A stretch of 64,000 bases of DNA, taken from the NCBI GenBank assembly GCA_016931415.1, contig JAFGEW010000105.1:1-64000 (forward strand), written 5' to 3'. Shown here one piece after another: positions 18,571 to 28,013 of the stretch. The notes under the pieces were generated by a model. It worked only from the letters and a program-made list of their open reading frames with translations. It was not told the origin of the DNA and searched no databases. This DNA comes from Verrucomicrobiota bacterium. Its GTDB lineage: Bacteria; Auribacterota; JABMQX01; JAFGEW01. Every line of letters starts with the position of its first letter. The stretch's first letter is position 1. A program made the translations under genes and the position numbers.

Positions 18571-19923
18571 TCAGCGCATGCCGCCCGGGGTGATGTCCTC
18601 GATGGCGATAAGCTGGCCGGGGTCCTCGAATATTGATGAGCGGATCGGGATGGGCCTGCGGAGCTTGGTCGTGTCGACGTGGCGCGGGATGCGGATGGTC
18701 GCCGTCGTGCCCTTGCCCTGGACGGAGAGGAGCTCGATGGTGCCGCCGTGGAGCTCGATGGTGCGCCGGGCCACCGGCAGGCCGATGCCCGAGCCGGTTT
18801 TCTTGGTCGTGAAGCCGACCTTGAAGACCTCTCCGAGGTGGTCGGGCGCGATGCCGGCGCCGGTATCGGCGATCGTCGCGACGATAGCCGCAGTCCGTGG
18901 ATCGGGTGCTTGGTCGAACGCGGTGGTGACCGTGACGGTGCCCGTGTGTTCGATGGCCTCGATGGCGTTCAGCAGGATATTGCCCAACGCCTCGGCGAGC
19001 GCGGCTTGGTCGGCGAGCACGGTCGGGACGCGCTCATCGAACGCGGTGACGTACTTGATGCCGGTGCCGGTGCGGTTGCGGAAGGTTTCGACGAGGCTCT
19101 CGAGGAGCGTGTTGAGGTTGACGACCTCGATACTGCGCTCGTCGCTCTTCATCGTCATCAGATAGGTGGCCATCTGGCCGAAGAGCCGTTCGTGGTCGCC
19201 GACGATCGCGTCGAAGCGCTCGCGGCACTCGTCGACGGTCTCCTCGCCGTAGAGCTTGTGGACGAGGTTGCGCAGCCGGGCGCCGAGCGCGCCGAGGGCG
19301 TTCTTGATGCGATGCCCACGGCGATAGAGCACTTCGTAAGCCTGGGCGCGGCCGATGTCGGTGAGCACGGCGACATACTTCTCAACGCGTTGGGGATCCT
19401 TGACGACGCAGCGCATGAGGCACTCCTGTGCCTCCTCCCAGCGGCCGGAGCTCGCGTAGACCACCGCGAGGTTGTAGTGGGCATCGACGTCGCCGGGGTT
19501 GAGGGCGATGGCGTGGCGCAGGTCGGCGACGGCGCCGTCGTGGTCGTCGAGGTAGAAGCGGACGATGCCGCGGTTGTACCAGGCGCGCGAGTCGCCCGCG
19601 TAGCGGCCGATGGCCTCGGTGAACGCCTCGATGGCGGCGTCGTAGTCGCGCTCGTCGCGCGCGATGAGCCCAAGGGCGAACTGTGGCGCGGCGCTTTCCG
19701 GGTTGAGCTTGCCGGCACGGCGCAGGGCGTCCTTGGCCTGCTCAAACTCGCCCTCCTTGTAGTAGGCGACGCCGAGGTTCTGGTAGGCGGCGGCCGAGTC
19801 GGGCTCGTGTTCGACGACCTTGCGGAACGCCTGCACGGCCGTGGCGAAGTCGCCCTGCCGGATCGAGTAGTGCCCGAGCATCGTCAGATGGCGGGCGTTA
19901 TACTGGCTCGGCGTGTCGGGCAT
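18571..19923 (-). CDS. Cytoplasmic TPR-containing sensor histidine kinase
   Basis: A 450-residue protein without membrane segments. Residues 10-185 are about five tetratricopeptide repeats. A dimerisation/H-box helix follows with His204 in YRRGHRIKNAL, then an HATPase domain: N box NILLNAIEAIE (315-325), G1 DTGAGI, F box FKVGFTTKKTG and G2 GSGIGLPVARRTIE. The H box (HRIKN) is of the HisKA-2-like kind rather than the classical HExRTPL. A kinase is well supported; the input is probably a protein partner bound by the TPRs. No response regulator is next to it. It is the last gene after purB / BshC-like / amidase, 77 bases behind the amidase. Confidence 0.85.
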   Translation of the reverse strand: MPDTPSQYNARHLTMLGHYSIRQGDFATAVQAFRKVVEHEPDSAAAYQNLGVAYYKEGEFEQAKDALRRAGKLNPESAAPQFALGLIARDERDYDAAIEAFTEAIGRYAGDSRAWYNRGIVRFYLDDHDGAVADLRHAIALNPGDVDAHYNLAVVYASSGRWEEAQECLMRCVVKDPQRVEKYVAVLTDIGRAQAYEVLYRRGHRIKNALGALGARLRNLVHKLYGEETVDECRERFDAIVGDHERLFGQMATYLMTMKSDERSIEVVNLNTLLESLVETFRNRTGTGIKYVTAFDERVPTVLADQAALAEALGNILLNAIEAIEHTGTVTVTTAFDQAPDPRTAAIVATIADTGAGIAPDHLGEVFKVGFTTKKTGSGIGLPVARRTIELHGGTIELLSVQGKGTTATIRIPRHVDTTKLRRPIPIRSSIFEDPGQLIAIEDITPGGMR

Positions 19924-20000
19924 TCGTTCCTCCGCGCATCCTTTCGGCTCGTGGCAGGCGGGTTCGGCCGCGCCGCGGGCCGGTTTGCGTGTAGACGAGC

Positions 20001-20789
20001 TTACAGCATGTCGCGGAGGCGTTCGATGGAGAAGTTCTTGCCCGGGCAGACGGTGTAGTTTTTGAGCACGTCGCGGTGGCCGATGACGCGACTCTTGGGG
20101 ATATGGTAGCGGCGCTGAAGGTGGCGCACGAGGGCGACAAGCGACTCCATCTGGGAGGCGGACGGGTACGCGCCGGCCACGTCGAAGTTGCCGACAAGGC
20201 AGATGCCGATGCCGGTCTCGTTCATGTGGTTGCCCGCCGACTTGGCGTGCGCGCCGACGATCTGGCGCGCCCAGCGGTGGCCCACCTCGATGGAGCCGTC
20301 GGGCGTCATGCTCCCGTTGCCGATGACGAAGTCGTAGCCGAGCCCGTTGGCCCAGCCGTTCTTGATGCGATGGAAGTCGTTGATCTTGCGCGCGCAGTCC
20401 CTTGTCGAGGCGCTGTGGTGGATCACGATGTATCGCCAGTGACGCGCCTCGACGCCGGGCGGCAGCCGCACCAGGGCCGCGACGTGCTGCTCGAAGGTGC
20501 GAGGCAGCTTCGCGTCCGGCGCGGTCGGGACGAGCAGCACCTGGTCGGGGAAAATGCGACTCAGATCGTTGAGGGTATTCAGATCACCGATCAGCTCGGG
20601 CGTGGTCCCGAATCGTCTGGCGATGTCAAAGACGGAGTCGTCCTTCTCGACGACGACGAGCTGTGTGTCGAACTCCTCCATCGGCGGGCGTCCGCGTGCG
20701 GCAATGTAGACGACGAGCCCGAGCGCGACGAACGGCACGAAGGCGAACAGGGCGCCAACGAACCTCCCGATGACCCCTCGCCGCCGCAT
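20001..20789 (-). CDS. N-acetylmuramoyl-L-alanine amidase with LysM domain
   Basis: A 262-residue membrane-anchored cell-wall enzyme. Residues 8-31 are a membrane segment, 43-88 a LysM peptidoglycan-binding domain (VVVEKDDSVFDIARRF), and 115-262 an amidase_2/PGRP domain. The zinc site is visible as IHHS (124-125), His238 in GHRDV and Cys248 in TVCPGK. It should cleave the amide bond between MurNAc and the stem peptide, outside the cytoplasmic membrane. Seven bases separate it from the BshC-like gene upstream. The C-terminal FSIERLRDML is typical of the family. Confidence 0.92.
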   Translation of the reverse strand: MRRRGVIGRFVGALFAFVPFVALGLVVYIAARGRPPMEEFDTQLVVVEKDDSVFDIARRFGTTPELIGDLNTLNDLSRIFPDQVLLVPTAPDAKLPRTFEQHVAALVRLPPGVEARHWRYIVIHHSASTRDCARKINDFHRIKNGWANGLGYDFVIGNGSMTPDGSIEVGHRWARQIVGAHAKSAGNHMNETGIGICLVGNFDVAGAYPSASQMESLVALVRHLQRRYHIPKSRVIGHRDVLKNYTVCPGKNFSIERLRDML

Positions 20790-20796
20790 GGCCCGC

Positions 20797-22359
20797 CTAC
20801 CCGGTGGTCGTGGTCTGCGGTTCTTGCATCGCCGCGACGAGCCGCGGCAGCGGATAGAGGAAGTACGGGAAGTCGCGCGAGGCGAGGCGCCGCTGGTCGG
20901 CGAGCGCGGCGCGCGCCGTCTCGAGGGCCGCGTCGTTCTCCTGGCGCTGGGAGGCGACGGTCTCGAGCAGCTCCCGGCGAATCGCCTCGATCCGTTCGTG
21001 CCCGTCGCGCGTGAGCCGCCCTCCGGCGGTCAGAAGGATCTGGGCCTTCTCCTGGCGCAGCGGGTTGGACTTGGGCACGAACTCGTCCGGGTTCCACGTC
21101 ATGCGACGCGCACGGTAGACGAGCTCGCGGCAGCGCTGATCGAGGCCGTCGTCGAACTCGATCGGAAGGCGCACCGTGGCCGAGGCGACAGCGTACACCG
21201 GGGGTTCGAGGCCGAAGTAGGCGCGCAGAATCGCGTCGGTGGCCATGTCGTAATTGCCGCCGCCGACCCCGTGGATGAACAGGTCCGCCGCACCCAGGCG
21301 CATGAACAGACTCAGCGTCAGCGCGCGTGGGCGGAGCACGAGGGCCTTGAGCAGCCGGTCGCGTTGCGCGCGGGTGGCGAACTCGCCGACCGCCGTGTCG
21401 TGGGCATAGACCGTTGTGCGCTTGCCGCTGCGCGCTGCGTACACGGGCGAGCGCAGGCCGCTCGGGTCGACGTGCCAGAGCGGAACCTCGGTGCGCTGGG
21501 CATCGTGGCGCAGGTCGGGGAACGGGTTGACCGCCGTGCGGATTCGGCGGGTGCGGCGGTACTCGGCGAGCGTGGCGTTATGCGTCGTGGCAAAGGCCGG
21601 CGCGTCCTCGATCAGCGCGGCGGCGAAGGCGCGAAACTCGTCGGTATCGCAGAGCGACGACAGGAACACCTCGTGCACGCGGGGCGTCGTGAAGTAGCGC
21701 CGCCGGTAGGCGGTGAGCAGCTCGGCGAGCGTGGCGTGGTCGGCATACTCCTCGCGATGGATGGCGGCGAAGCGGTCGAGCCCCTTGAGGATCTCATCGC
21801 TTCCGAGTTTGGCGGCGGCGCGGCGTACTTCGCTGATCTGGGCCTCGAAGGCGCGGCGCTCGGGCTTCGGCGCGCAGCCCAGGACCATGCGGCGCTCGGT
21901 GTGCGCCATGAGGAGTTCGGTGAGCGCGACGTGGTCCTTTTGCCGCACGGGCACCTTGATGCTGAGCACCTCGGTCGCGTCGCTGTCGACGACGACGTTG
22001 ATGCAGACGGCCTCGGAGGCGAGCTGATCGAGCACGGCGTGCTTGTACAGCACGCCGGGGTGCGGGAAGCCGGGCTGGTGGCCCGAGGCGATCACGGGGC
22101 GTTCGTCGTCGGGCGCGCGCTTAGTCAGCTCGAGCACGCAACGCCGAAGCCCCGCCCGAAACTCGGCCAGCGGCACGCCGCCGATCGAGACGCTCGCTGT
22201 GTTGAGGGCCGTGCGGTTGGCCGCCGCCGCCGGCACGAGCTCAGCAATTGCGGGGACACAGAAGCGCTCGTTCGGTCTGGACGGAACCGTGAAGTGCACC
22301 AGGCAATGCCCTACCAGCAGTTGACGTGATTCGCCCGCGAGTCTATCAGAAACGCGCAA
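20797..22359 (-). CDS. BshC-like protein (putative cysteine-ligase fold), function unknown
   Basis: A 520-residue soluble protein. Three segments line up in order with BshC, the enzyme that adds cysteine to GlcN-malate in bacillithiol synthesis. SGHQPGFPHPGVLYKHAVL corresponds to the GQQAGLLTGPLYT segment, VVVDSDATE to the AGEDHD segment, and RPRALTLSLFMRLGAADLF followed by FGLEPPVYAV to the late RPLMQ...PPV region. A charged C-terminal helical part follows. The key residues differ, so the substrate may differ. No bshA or bshB gene is in the window, so bacillithiol synthesis cannot be claimed. It sits 15 bases after purB and 7 before the amidase. A GTG about 20 codons in is an alternative start. 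Confidence 0.55.
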   Translation of the reverse strand: MRVSDRLAGESRQLLVGHCLVHFTVPSRPNERFCVPAIAELVPAAAANRTALNTASVSIGGVPLAEFRAGLRRCVLELTKRAPDDERPVIASGHQPGFPHPGVLYKHAVLDQLASEAVCINVVVDSDATEVLSIKVPVRQKDHVALTELLMAHTERRMVLGCAPKPERRAFEAQISEVRRAAAKLGSDEILKGLDRFAAIHREEYADHATLAELLTAYRRRYFTTPRVHEVFLSSLCDTDEFRAFAAALIEDAPAFATTHNATLAEYRRTRRIRTAVNPFPDLRHDAQRTEVPLWHVDPSGLRSPVYAARSGKRTTVYAHDTAVGEFATRAQRDRLLKALVLRPRALTLSLFMRLGAADLFIHGVGGGNYDMATDAILRAYFGLEPPVYAVASATVRLPIEFDDGLDQRCRELVYRARRMTWNPDEFVPKSNPLRQEKAQILLTAGGRLTRDGHERIEAIRRELLETVASQRQENDAALETARAALADQRRLASRDFPYFLYPLPRLVAAMQEPQTTTTG

Positions 22360-22374
22360 GCCACGGAAGCGTTG

Positions 22375-23805
22375 TCAAACGGTTACGGCACCCCCACCCG
22401 GCTCCGTGGGCGCCCCCTGGAGCAGCGGCTGGACCGTTTCGCGCAGGTACTGCTCGACCTGCTCGGGCGCGCGACCGATGTGGTGCTCGGGGCGCATCAG
22501 CTCATCGAGCTCGGCGCGGCTGAGGCCGAAGTGCTTCTGGTCGCCGGCCAGCCGCTCGGTCAGGTCCGACGCCTGGCCCGTCTTGATTCGTTCGGCCGCC
22601 TTCATCGAGTGGTCGCGGATCCGTTCGTGGAGCGCCTGGCGGTCGCCGCCGCGTTTCACTCCCTCCATGAGGACAGCCTCAGTGGCGATAAACGGCAGCT
22701 CGGCCTCGACGCGGGCCCGGATCACCTCGGGCCGTACGATAAGGCCGCCGGCGATATTGGCGATGAGCTTGAGCACTGCGTCGGCAGCGAGGAACGCGTG
22801 CGGGATGGTAATGCGGCGATTGGCCGAGTCGTCGAGCGTGCGCTCGAGCCACTGCGTCGCCGCCGTCTGCTGCGCGTTGGCGACGAGGCTCATGAGGTAG
22901 CGCGAGAGCGAGGCCGCACGCTCGGAGCGCATCGGGTTGCGCTTGTAGGCCATGGCTGACGAGCCGACCTGCGACTTCTCGAACGGTTCCTCGACCTCGC
23001 GCAGGTGGCAGAGCAGCCGGACGTCGTTGGTCAGCTTGTGCGCGCTCTCGCCGATGCCGGCAAGCGCTTCGAGCACTTGGGTGTCGATCTTGCGCGTGTA
23101 GGTCTGGCCCGAGATGACGAGGCTCGACAAGAATCCCATCGCCTCGGCCACCATTGCATCGAGTGTGACGACTTTGGCGTGGTCGCCGTCGAAGAGCTCG
23201 AGGAAGCTCGCCTGCGTGCCCGTGGCGCCTTTGATCCCGCGGAACGGGAGCTCGTCGAGCCGGCGGCTCACCTCGCGGTAGTCGAGCACGAGGTCCTGGA
23301 GCCAGAGGCACGCGCGCTTGCCGACTGTCGTGAGCTGCGCCGGCTGGAAGTGCGTGAAGCCGAGCGTCGGCAGCGCCTGGTGCTCGCGGGCGAAGGCCGC
23401 GAGGGCCCGAAGGCACGCGGCGAGCCGCGCCTGGACGAGGCGCAGGGCCTCGCGCATCTGGATGAGGTCGGTGTTGTCGCCGACGTAGGCACTCGTGGCG
23501 CCGAGGTGGATGATGCCCTTGGCCTTCGGGCACTGCGCACCGTAGGCGGCCACGTGGGCCATCACGTCGTGGCGCAGCTCGCGCTCCTTGGCGTTGGCCA
23601 CGTCGTAGTTGATGTCGTTCACGTGCGCTTCGAGTTCGGCGATCTGCTCGTCGGCGATCGGCAGGCCGAGCGCCTGCTCGGCCTTGGCGAGGGCCACCCA
23701 AAGGCGCCGCCACGTGCGGAACTTGGCGTCGTCCGAGAACAGCGCGGCCATTTCGCGGCTTGCATAACGTTCGATCAGCGGGTCGGCGTACAACTCATGG
23801 CCCAT
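22375..23805 (-). CDS. purB: Adenylosuccinate lyase
   Basis: PurB releases fumarate from SAICAR and from adenylosuccinate in purine synthesis. The 476-residue protein has the fumarase/aspartase-superfamily signature SSAMAYKRNPMRSE (about residues 286-299), the HLGATSAYVGDNTDL active-site loop and the GFTHFQPAQLTTVGKR stretch with the catalytic His. Its form is the longer, eukaryote-like PurB also found in several bacterial phyla. It heads a minus-strand run with the BshC-like, amidase and kinase genes. A weak promoter can be drawn upstream. Confidence 0.96.
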   Translation of the reverse strand: MGHELYADPLIERYASREMAALFSDDAKFRTWRRLWVALAKAEQALGLPIADEQIAELEAHVNDINYDVANAKERELRHDVMAHVAAYGAQCPKAKGIIHLGATSAYVGDNTDLIQMREALRLVQARLAACLRALAAFAREHQALPTLGFTHFQPAQLTTVGKRACLWLQDLVLDYREVSRRLDELPFRGIKGATGTQASFLELFDGDHAKVVTLDAMVAEAMGFLSSLVISGQTYTRKIDTQVLEALAGIGESAHKLTNDVRLLCHLREVEEPFEKSQVGSSAMAYKRNPMRSERAASLSRYLMSLVANAQQTAATQWLERTLDDSANRRITIPHAFLAADAVLKLIANIAGGLIVRPEVIRARVEAELPFIATEAVLMEGVKRGGDRQALHERIRDHSMKAAERIKTGQASDLTERLAGDQKHFGLSRAELDELMRPEHHIGRAPEQVEQYLRETVQPLLQGAPTEPGGGAVTV

Positions 23806-23836
23806 GGTTGGATTCCCTTCGACGAGTCAGCGGCGA

Positions 23837-23865
23837 GTGTCACACAGCGCGCCGGTCGAAGTCAA
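23837..23865 (-). promoter_or_regulatory. Weak putative promoter for purB
   Basis: Minus-strand TTGACT (23865-23860) is a good -35 element, but the -10 is poor (TGACAC at 17 nt or GACACT at 18 nt). The -35 overlaps the stop codon of the upstream alpha-galactosidase gene. Confidence 0.3.
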
Positions 23866-26378
23866 CGCCGGCCCGAGGTCGAGCCGCTGGATTCCGGGGC
23901 GCCCGGTTCGGCGTGGTCGAACTTGAGCTTCCAGCGCACGGGTTTGCTCGTGAGGCTCTGGAGCGTCAGGCGCACGGTCGAGGGGGTGACGTGGCGCGCC
24001 TGCACGCCGGCGATGTCGGCTTCAGCGCCCATGAACTCGAACTCGTGCGGCACGTAGATGACGGCGGCGTACTCGTCGTTCTCGACGACGAGCGAGGCGC
24101 CGGTCAGTTCGTGGGCCCTCGCATCCCAGCGTAGCTCCTGCAGATCCACGCCGCCCTGGGTGATGTGGCGGTTCGTGCTGATCAGTTGCGGCACGCCCGT
24201 CGCCGGGCGTATGGCGAGCACAACGCAGTCGGCCAGCCGGACGAGCACCTTGAGCCGTTCGCCGTGCAGCCCAAGAAAGCGGTCGTCCCAGAAATCGTAG
24301 ACGAGGTAGCCCTGTGCCGGCTCGAGGCCAAGCTCGTCGAAGTGGAGCATGATGTTCTTGAACCGGGACGCGGCACGCAATGTGCGCAGCGGCTCGAGCA
24401 GGTCGAGCTTCGGTCCACCGAGTGCGTTGCCGGTCATCACCGTCTCGATCCGGGCGTTCTCCTCGCGCACGAGGCGGTTGGTCGAGGCGATCTTCTCGAG
24501 CTCGGCGCGCGGGCGGCGCAGGCCCTCGACGGCTTCGTTGGCGCGAAGCCGGTGGAGGTTGAGCTCGATGGTGCGCTTGCGCGTGGCGCGGATCTCCTGA
24601 GGCGTCGTGTCCCAGTTGAACAAGCCGACGACGTGCCAGCGCTCGCCGGCCGCCTCGACGGGCAGGTGCCACAGCTCGGGGTAGTCCTGTTCGAACAGGT
24701 CGATGGGCCGCGCGCATGTCCCATAGCCGGGCAGGACGCGCCGGAGCACCTCGATCCGTTCGGCGGGCAGCGAGGCCATCCGGTCGCCGGCCACAATCAT
24801 GCCGCCGGCGAGCGCGCACAGCGACGCCCACGCCCGCGCCTGGCCGAGCGTGAGCGGCGGCCGGACCACGACGCTGCCCGGCGCGTTCGTCCAGAAACGG
24901 CCGTGCAGCGCGTAGCGTGCCGCAGCGGGCCGGACGCCCTGTTCCTTGATTGTGCGCCAGCTTCTCGGCGCCACCTCGTCGGCGTTGCGGTCGGCGTCGA
25001 CGAGGCCGACCCCCGCGCCGGGCGTGATGTCGCTGCCGATGAGGAAGCGCGTGCCGCCCAAGCCGGCGCGGATGGCGGCGATCGTCGCGTGCACCGCTTC
25101 AAGCGCAGTGATCGTGCCGTTGTCGGGCAGGAACGAGTCGTCGCGCCCGAACGCGTCGTCGTGCAGGAAGTCGATCTTGAGGGCGTCGAAACCGCCGCCC
25201 TCGACGAGACGGTGAACCTCGTTGCGCAGCGTCGTGTGCGTGAACGCGCTCGACGGATCGAGGCGCAGGCCGTCGACCTCGAGGGGGCGGATCCACAGCC
25301 CGGCGCGGAATCCGTGCTCGCGCAACCGCCCGGCGAGCCACGCCATGCCGTGCGGGAAATGCTCGCCCGCCTTCCACGGCGCGCCGCTCACGTGGCCGCC
25401 GCGCTGCCAGCCCGCCTCGACCAGGATCGTATCGAGCCCGTAGGGCTTGAGCGCGGCCTGGAGCACCTCGGCGTTGCGCAGCACCTCGATCTCGGAGATG
25501 GTGCCCTGGTAGTAGGGCCAGCTTGACCACCCGCACGGCGCCGGCCGGCACGCGACGCCCGCCGATTTCGCCGCGAGTTCGGCGTACAACTCGAGCACGT
25601 CGTGGCCGCTCGCACCGAAGACGAGGACGACGGGCTCGGGCGCGAACGTGGCGCCCGGCGGGATCGAGACGCCCGACGCCGCCGAACACCCGACGGGTGT
25701 TCCCTGCACCACGTCGAGCGCGTAGGCGGGCGGGTCGGCGGCGGCGAGGCGGATGCGGAAAGCCGCCAGCGATTTCACGGGCGCGAGCACCCCCGCGGCC
25801 AGTGCGGCAGGGGCCGCCGTGTCGACGAGTACGAACGAGACCGGCGCGGTGCAGTCGAGGCCCTTGGCGACGCGCTGCACGGGCGGCTCATCGCACGGTC
25901 TCCACGTTCCGGAGAGCAGCCGCGACGTTCTCAGCGCTTTGCCAAGTGCAAGGCGCCCGTCGCCGATCGTGACGAGTGGCCGCACTTGGCGCAGCTCGAT
26001 CTCATCGGCGGAGCGGTTTTCGATCGCGGCGGCGATGACCACGGCGTCGAGCGTATCGTAGAGCGAGAAGGCCAGCGACCACGCCGCGGGTCTGTTGGCG
26101 AGGGTGGGGGTGACGGTCAAGCGCAGGCCGTGGCCCAGCGCGTCGCGGATCGTGTCCGTGTGCCACAGGTGCGGGAAGTCGGCTTGGGTGGTCGTGGTCT
26201 GCCCGTCGACGGTAAAGGCTGCTGCGGCCTGCTTGATGGTCCCGGCGCCGGTGGGACCCGGCGCACCGAACGCGATCGAGTAGAGTCCGGCGCCGAGGTC
26301 ATACTCGACGCACAAGCCGGCGCGCCGCAGCCGCACACACGTACCCGCGCCTTCGCAGACGATCGCCTCGCCCTTCAC
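23862..26378 (-). CDS. Alpha-galactosidase-like glycoside hydrolase (GH36/melibiase type)
   Basis: An 838-residue cytoplasmic enzyme. The GTG at 26378 is chosen for its strong ribosome-binding site (GAGGAGG four bases upstream); the frame stays open much further but only antisense to the symporter gene. Residues 1-270 form the N-terminal beta-supersandwich of GH36; a barrel follows with WSSWPYY, GWQRGG, the likely nucleophile Asp403 in LKIDFLHDD and the likely acid/base Asp450 in FLIGSDITPG; a beta-domain closes the protein. It probably removes terminal alpha-galactosyl or related residues. There is no signal peptide, which fits hydrolysis after uptake. It is divergent from the symporter gene, suggesting one sugar locus. 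Confidence 0.85.
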   Translation of the reverse strand: MKGEAIVCEGAGTCVRLRRAGLCVEYDLGAGLYSIAFGAPGPTGAGTIKQAAAAFTVDGQTTTTQADFPHLWHTDTIRDALGHGLRLTVTPTLANRPAAWSLAFSLYDTLDAVVIAAAIENRSADEIELRQVRPLVTIGDGRLALGKALRTSRLLSGTWRPCDEPPVQRVAKGLDCTAPVSFVLVDTAAPAALAAGVLAPVKSLAAFRIRLAAADPPAYALDVVQGTPVGCSAASGVSIPPGATFAPEPVVLVFGASGHDVLELYAELAAKSAGVACRPAPCGWSSWPYYQGTISEIEVLRNAEVLQAALKPYGLDTILVEAGWQRGGHVSGAPWKAGEHFPHGMAWLAGRLREHGFRAGLWIRPLEVDGLRLDPSSAFTHTTLRNEVHRLVEGGGFDALKIDFLHDDAFGRDDSFLPDNGTITALEAVHATIAAIRAGLGGTRFLIGSDITPGAGVGLVDADRNADEVAPRSWRTIKEQGVRPAAARYALHGRFWTNAPGSVVVRPPLTLGQARAWASLCALAGGMIVAGDRMASLPAERIEVLRRVLPGYGTCARPIDLFEQDYPELWHLPVEAAGERWHVVGLFNWDTTPQEIRATRKRTIELNLHRLRANEAVEGLRRPRAELEKIASTNRLVREENARIETVMTGNALGGPKLDLLEPLRTLRAASRFKNIMLHFDELGLEPAQGYLVYDFWDDRFLGLHGERLKVLVRLADCVVLAIRPATGVPQLISTNRHITQGGVDLQELRWDARAHELTGASLVVENDEYAAVIYVPHEFEFMGAEADIAGVQARHVTPSTVRLTLQSLTSKPVRWKLKFDHAEPGAPESSGSTSGRR

Positions 26379-26431
26379 GACTCCTCCTCTTGCGGGGCGA
26401 ACGAGGGGTTCGCCAACGCCTCCGGCAGGAG

Positions 26432-26460
26432 AATGTACCAAGTTGGGGCGTACGCTGCAA
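26432..26460 (-). promoter_or_regulatory. Putative promoter for the alpha-galactosidase gene
   Basis: Minus-strand TTGCAG (26460-26455), 17-nt spacer, TACATT (26437-26432), about 50 bases before the GTG start. It lies back to back with the symporter promoter. Confidence 0.45.
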
Positions 26461-26479
26461 CGGCTTAGCCTGGGCGGAC

Positions 26480-26508
26480 TTGACACCGCCCCGGGCGGGC
26501 CGTAGGGT
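26480..26508 (+). promoter_or_regulatory. Putative promoter for the symporter/GH3 operon
   Basis: A perfect TTGACA (26480-26485), 17-nt spacer and TAGGGT (26503-26508), followed about 50 bases later by AAGGAGG (26555-26561) in front of the ATG at 26568. Confidence 0.6.
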
Positions 26509-26567
26509 GCCGCCGGACACTGCCGACGGGTCGCCGCGCACCGTCGGCGACGGGAAGGAGGTCGCAC

Positions 26568-28013
26568 ATGCTGGGTGGCTTCGATTGGGCCGTCATCGTC
26601 CTGTACTTCGTCATCATCGCCGCCATCGGCGTCTGGGCCACACGTAACAACAAGACGACCGAAGACTATTTCCTTGGCGGGCGCCGGATGCCGTGGACGA
26701 CCGCCATGTTGTCGCTGCTGGCCACGGAAGCGAGCGCCGTGACGTTTATCGGCGCGCCGGGCGACTCGTACGGCGGCAACATGACGTACCTGCAGATGGC
26801 GATCGGTTCGCTCGCCGCGCGCATCATCGTCGCCGCCGTCTTTCTGACCGCCTTCTACAAGTTCCGCGTCACGACGGTGTACGAGTTCCTCAAGCATCGT
26901 TTCGGCGAGGCGACGCGCGGTACCGGTTCGGCGTTCTTCATTGTCACGAGGCTGCTCGCGAGCGGCGTGCGGCTCTGCGTCATGGCCAAGGTGCTCGATG
27001 TGGTTGTGCCTCAGATTCAATTCCCGGTCTGTCTGGCGCTCGTGGCCGGCATTGCGATGGCGTATACCTTTTTCGGCGGCATCCGGGCGGTGATGTGGAC
27101 CGACGTCTTGCAGTTCGGCATCTTCATGGGTGGGGCATGGCTGGCGTTCGGGCTGCTGCTGAGTCATATCGATGGAGGCTGGTCGAGCATGATGGAGGTT
27201 GCACGCGCTGAGGGGAAAGACCGCATGTTCGACTTCTCTTTCTCCTTCATGAACAAGGATATCTTCTGGGCGGCCGTCGCCTACGGGTTGTTCACGAGTC
27301 TCGCTGCCTTCGGTACGGACCAGGACATGACTCAACGGATGCTCACGTGCCGGAAGCCCTCGCTGGCCAAGCGAGGTTTGATCCTGACCGGCATCATCGA
27401 CTTCCCGATTGTCCTGACGTTCCTGCTGATCGGGCTCGCCTTGTACGCGTTGAATGCTCAGAACGGCTTCGCGTCCGGCATCGAGGGCGACGAAGTCTTC
27501 CCAACGTTCATCGTGAAGTTCCTTCCGGTGGGGATCAAGGGGCTGCTGCTCGCGTGCGTGTTCGCCGCGGCCATGTCGAGTCTTGATTCGGCGCTGAGCG
27601 CGCTCTCGTCAAGCGCGGTCGTAGACCTGTATCGGGCCTACATCAAGAAGGACGCGCCGGACAAGCACTACCTGTTGGTGTCGCGGCTTTTCGTGGTCGT
27701 CTTCGCGCTCTGTCTCGTCCTTGTCGCGTGGTTGTGCAGGGATGAGAAGAACGTCCTCTGGCTTGCGTTTCGAATGGTTTCCTACACCTATGGCGGCCTG
27801 CTTGGTGTGTTCCTTCTGGGGTTGCTCACGAACCGGGGCCGGAGCATTCCGAACGTCATCGCCATGATCACGAGCGTGGGCGTGGCGGTGCTCTATGGCT
27901 ATGGCTTCGACACGGCGCCCCACCTCATGATTATGACCGGAACGGCTTGGGCGTTCCTCTTTGGTGCGCTCTTTTCGAAAAAGCGGGAGGTCTATGAGCG
28001 CGTCGCACTCTGA
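26568..28013 (+). CDS. Sodium:solute symporter (SSS family)
   Basis: A 481-residue inner-membrane transporter with about 13 hydrophobic segments. It has the SSS hallmarks: TTEDYFLGGRRMPW after the first helix, the following helix with ATEASAVTFIGAPG, FFGGIRAVMWTDVLQ, and the late AAMSSLDSALSALSSS motif, which lines the Na+ site. It should import a sugar or sugar acid together with Na+. Divergence from an alpha-galactosidase and a 20-base overlap with a GH3 hexosaminidase suggest that the solute is a galactoside or an aminosugar product. The start is fixed by a near-perfect Shine-Dalgarno. Confidence 0.93.
   Translation: MLGGFDWAVIVLYFVIIAAIGVWATRNNKTTEDYFLGGRRMPWTTAMLSLLATEASAVTFIGAPGDSYGGNMTYLQMAIGSLAARIIVAAVFLTAFYKFRVTTVYEFLKHRFGEATRGTGSAFFIVTRLLASGVRLCVMAKVLDVVVPQIQFPVCLALVAGIAMAYTFFGGIRAVMWTDVLQFGIFMGGAWLAFGLLLSHIDGGWSSMMEVARAEGKDRMFDFSFSFMNKDIFWAAVAYGLFTSLAAFGTDQDMTQRMLTCRKPSLAKRGLILTGIIDFPIVLTFLLIGLALYALNAQNGFASGIEGDEVFPTFIVKFLPVGIKGLLLACVFAAAMSSLDSALSALSSSAVVDLYRAYIKKDAPDKHYLLVSRLFVVVFALCLVLVAWLCRDEKNVLWLAFRMVSYTYGGLLGVFLLGLLTNRGRSIPNVIAMITSVGVAVLYGYGFDTAPHLMIMTGTAWAFLFGALFSKKREVYERVAL

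Noticed and set aside
18679-20058. 459-codon plus-strand frame opposite the histidine kinase
   Set aside because: Antisense shadow produced by high GC; the kinase and TPR motifs on the minus strand are unmistakable.
26379-27335. N-terminal extension of the alpha-galactosidase frame to 1157 codons
   Set aside because: The extra codons are antisense to the symporter gene, have no protein character, and a strong ribosome-binding site points to GTG 26378.
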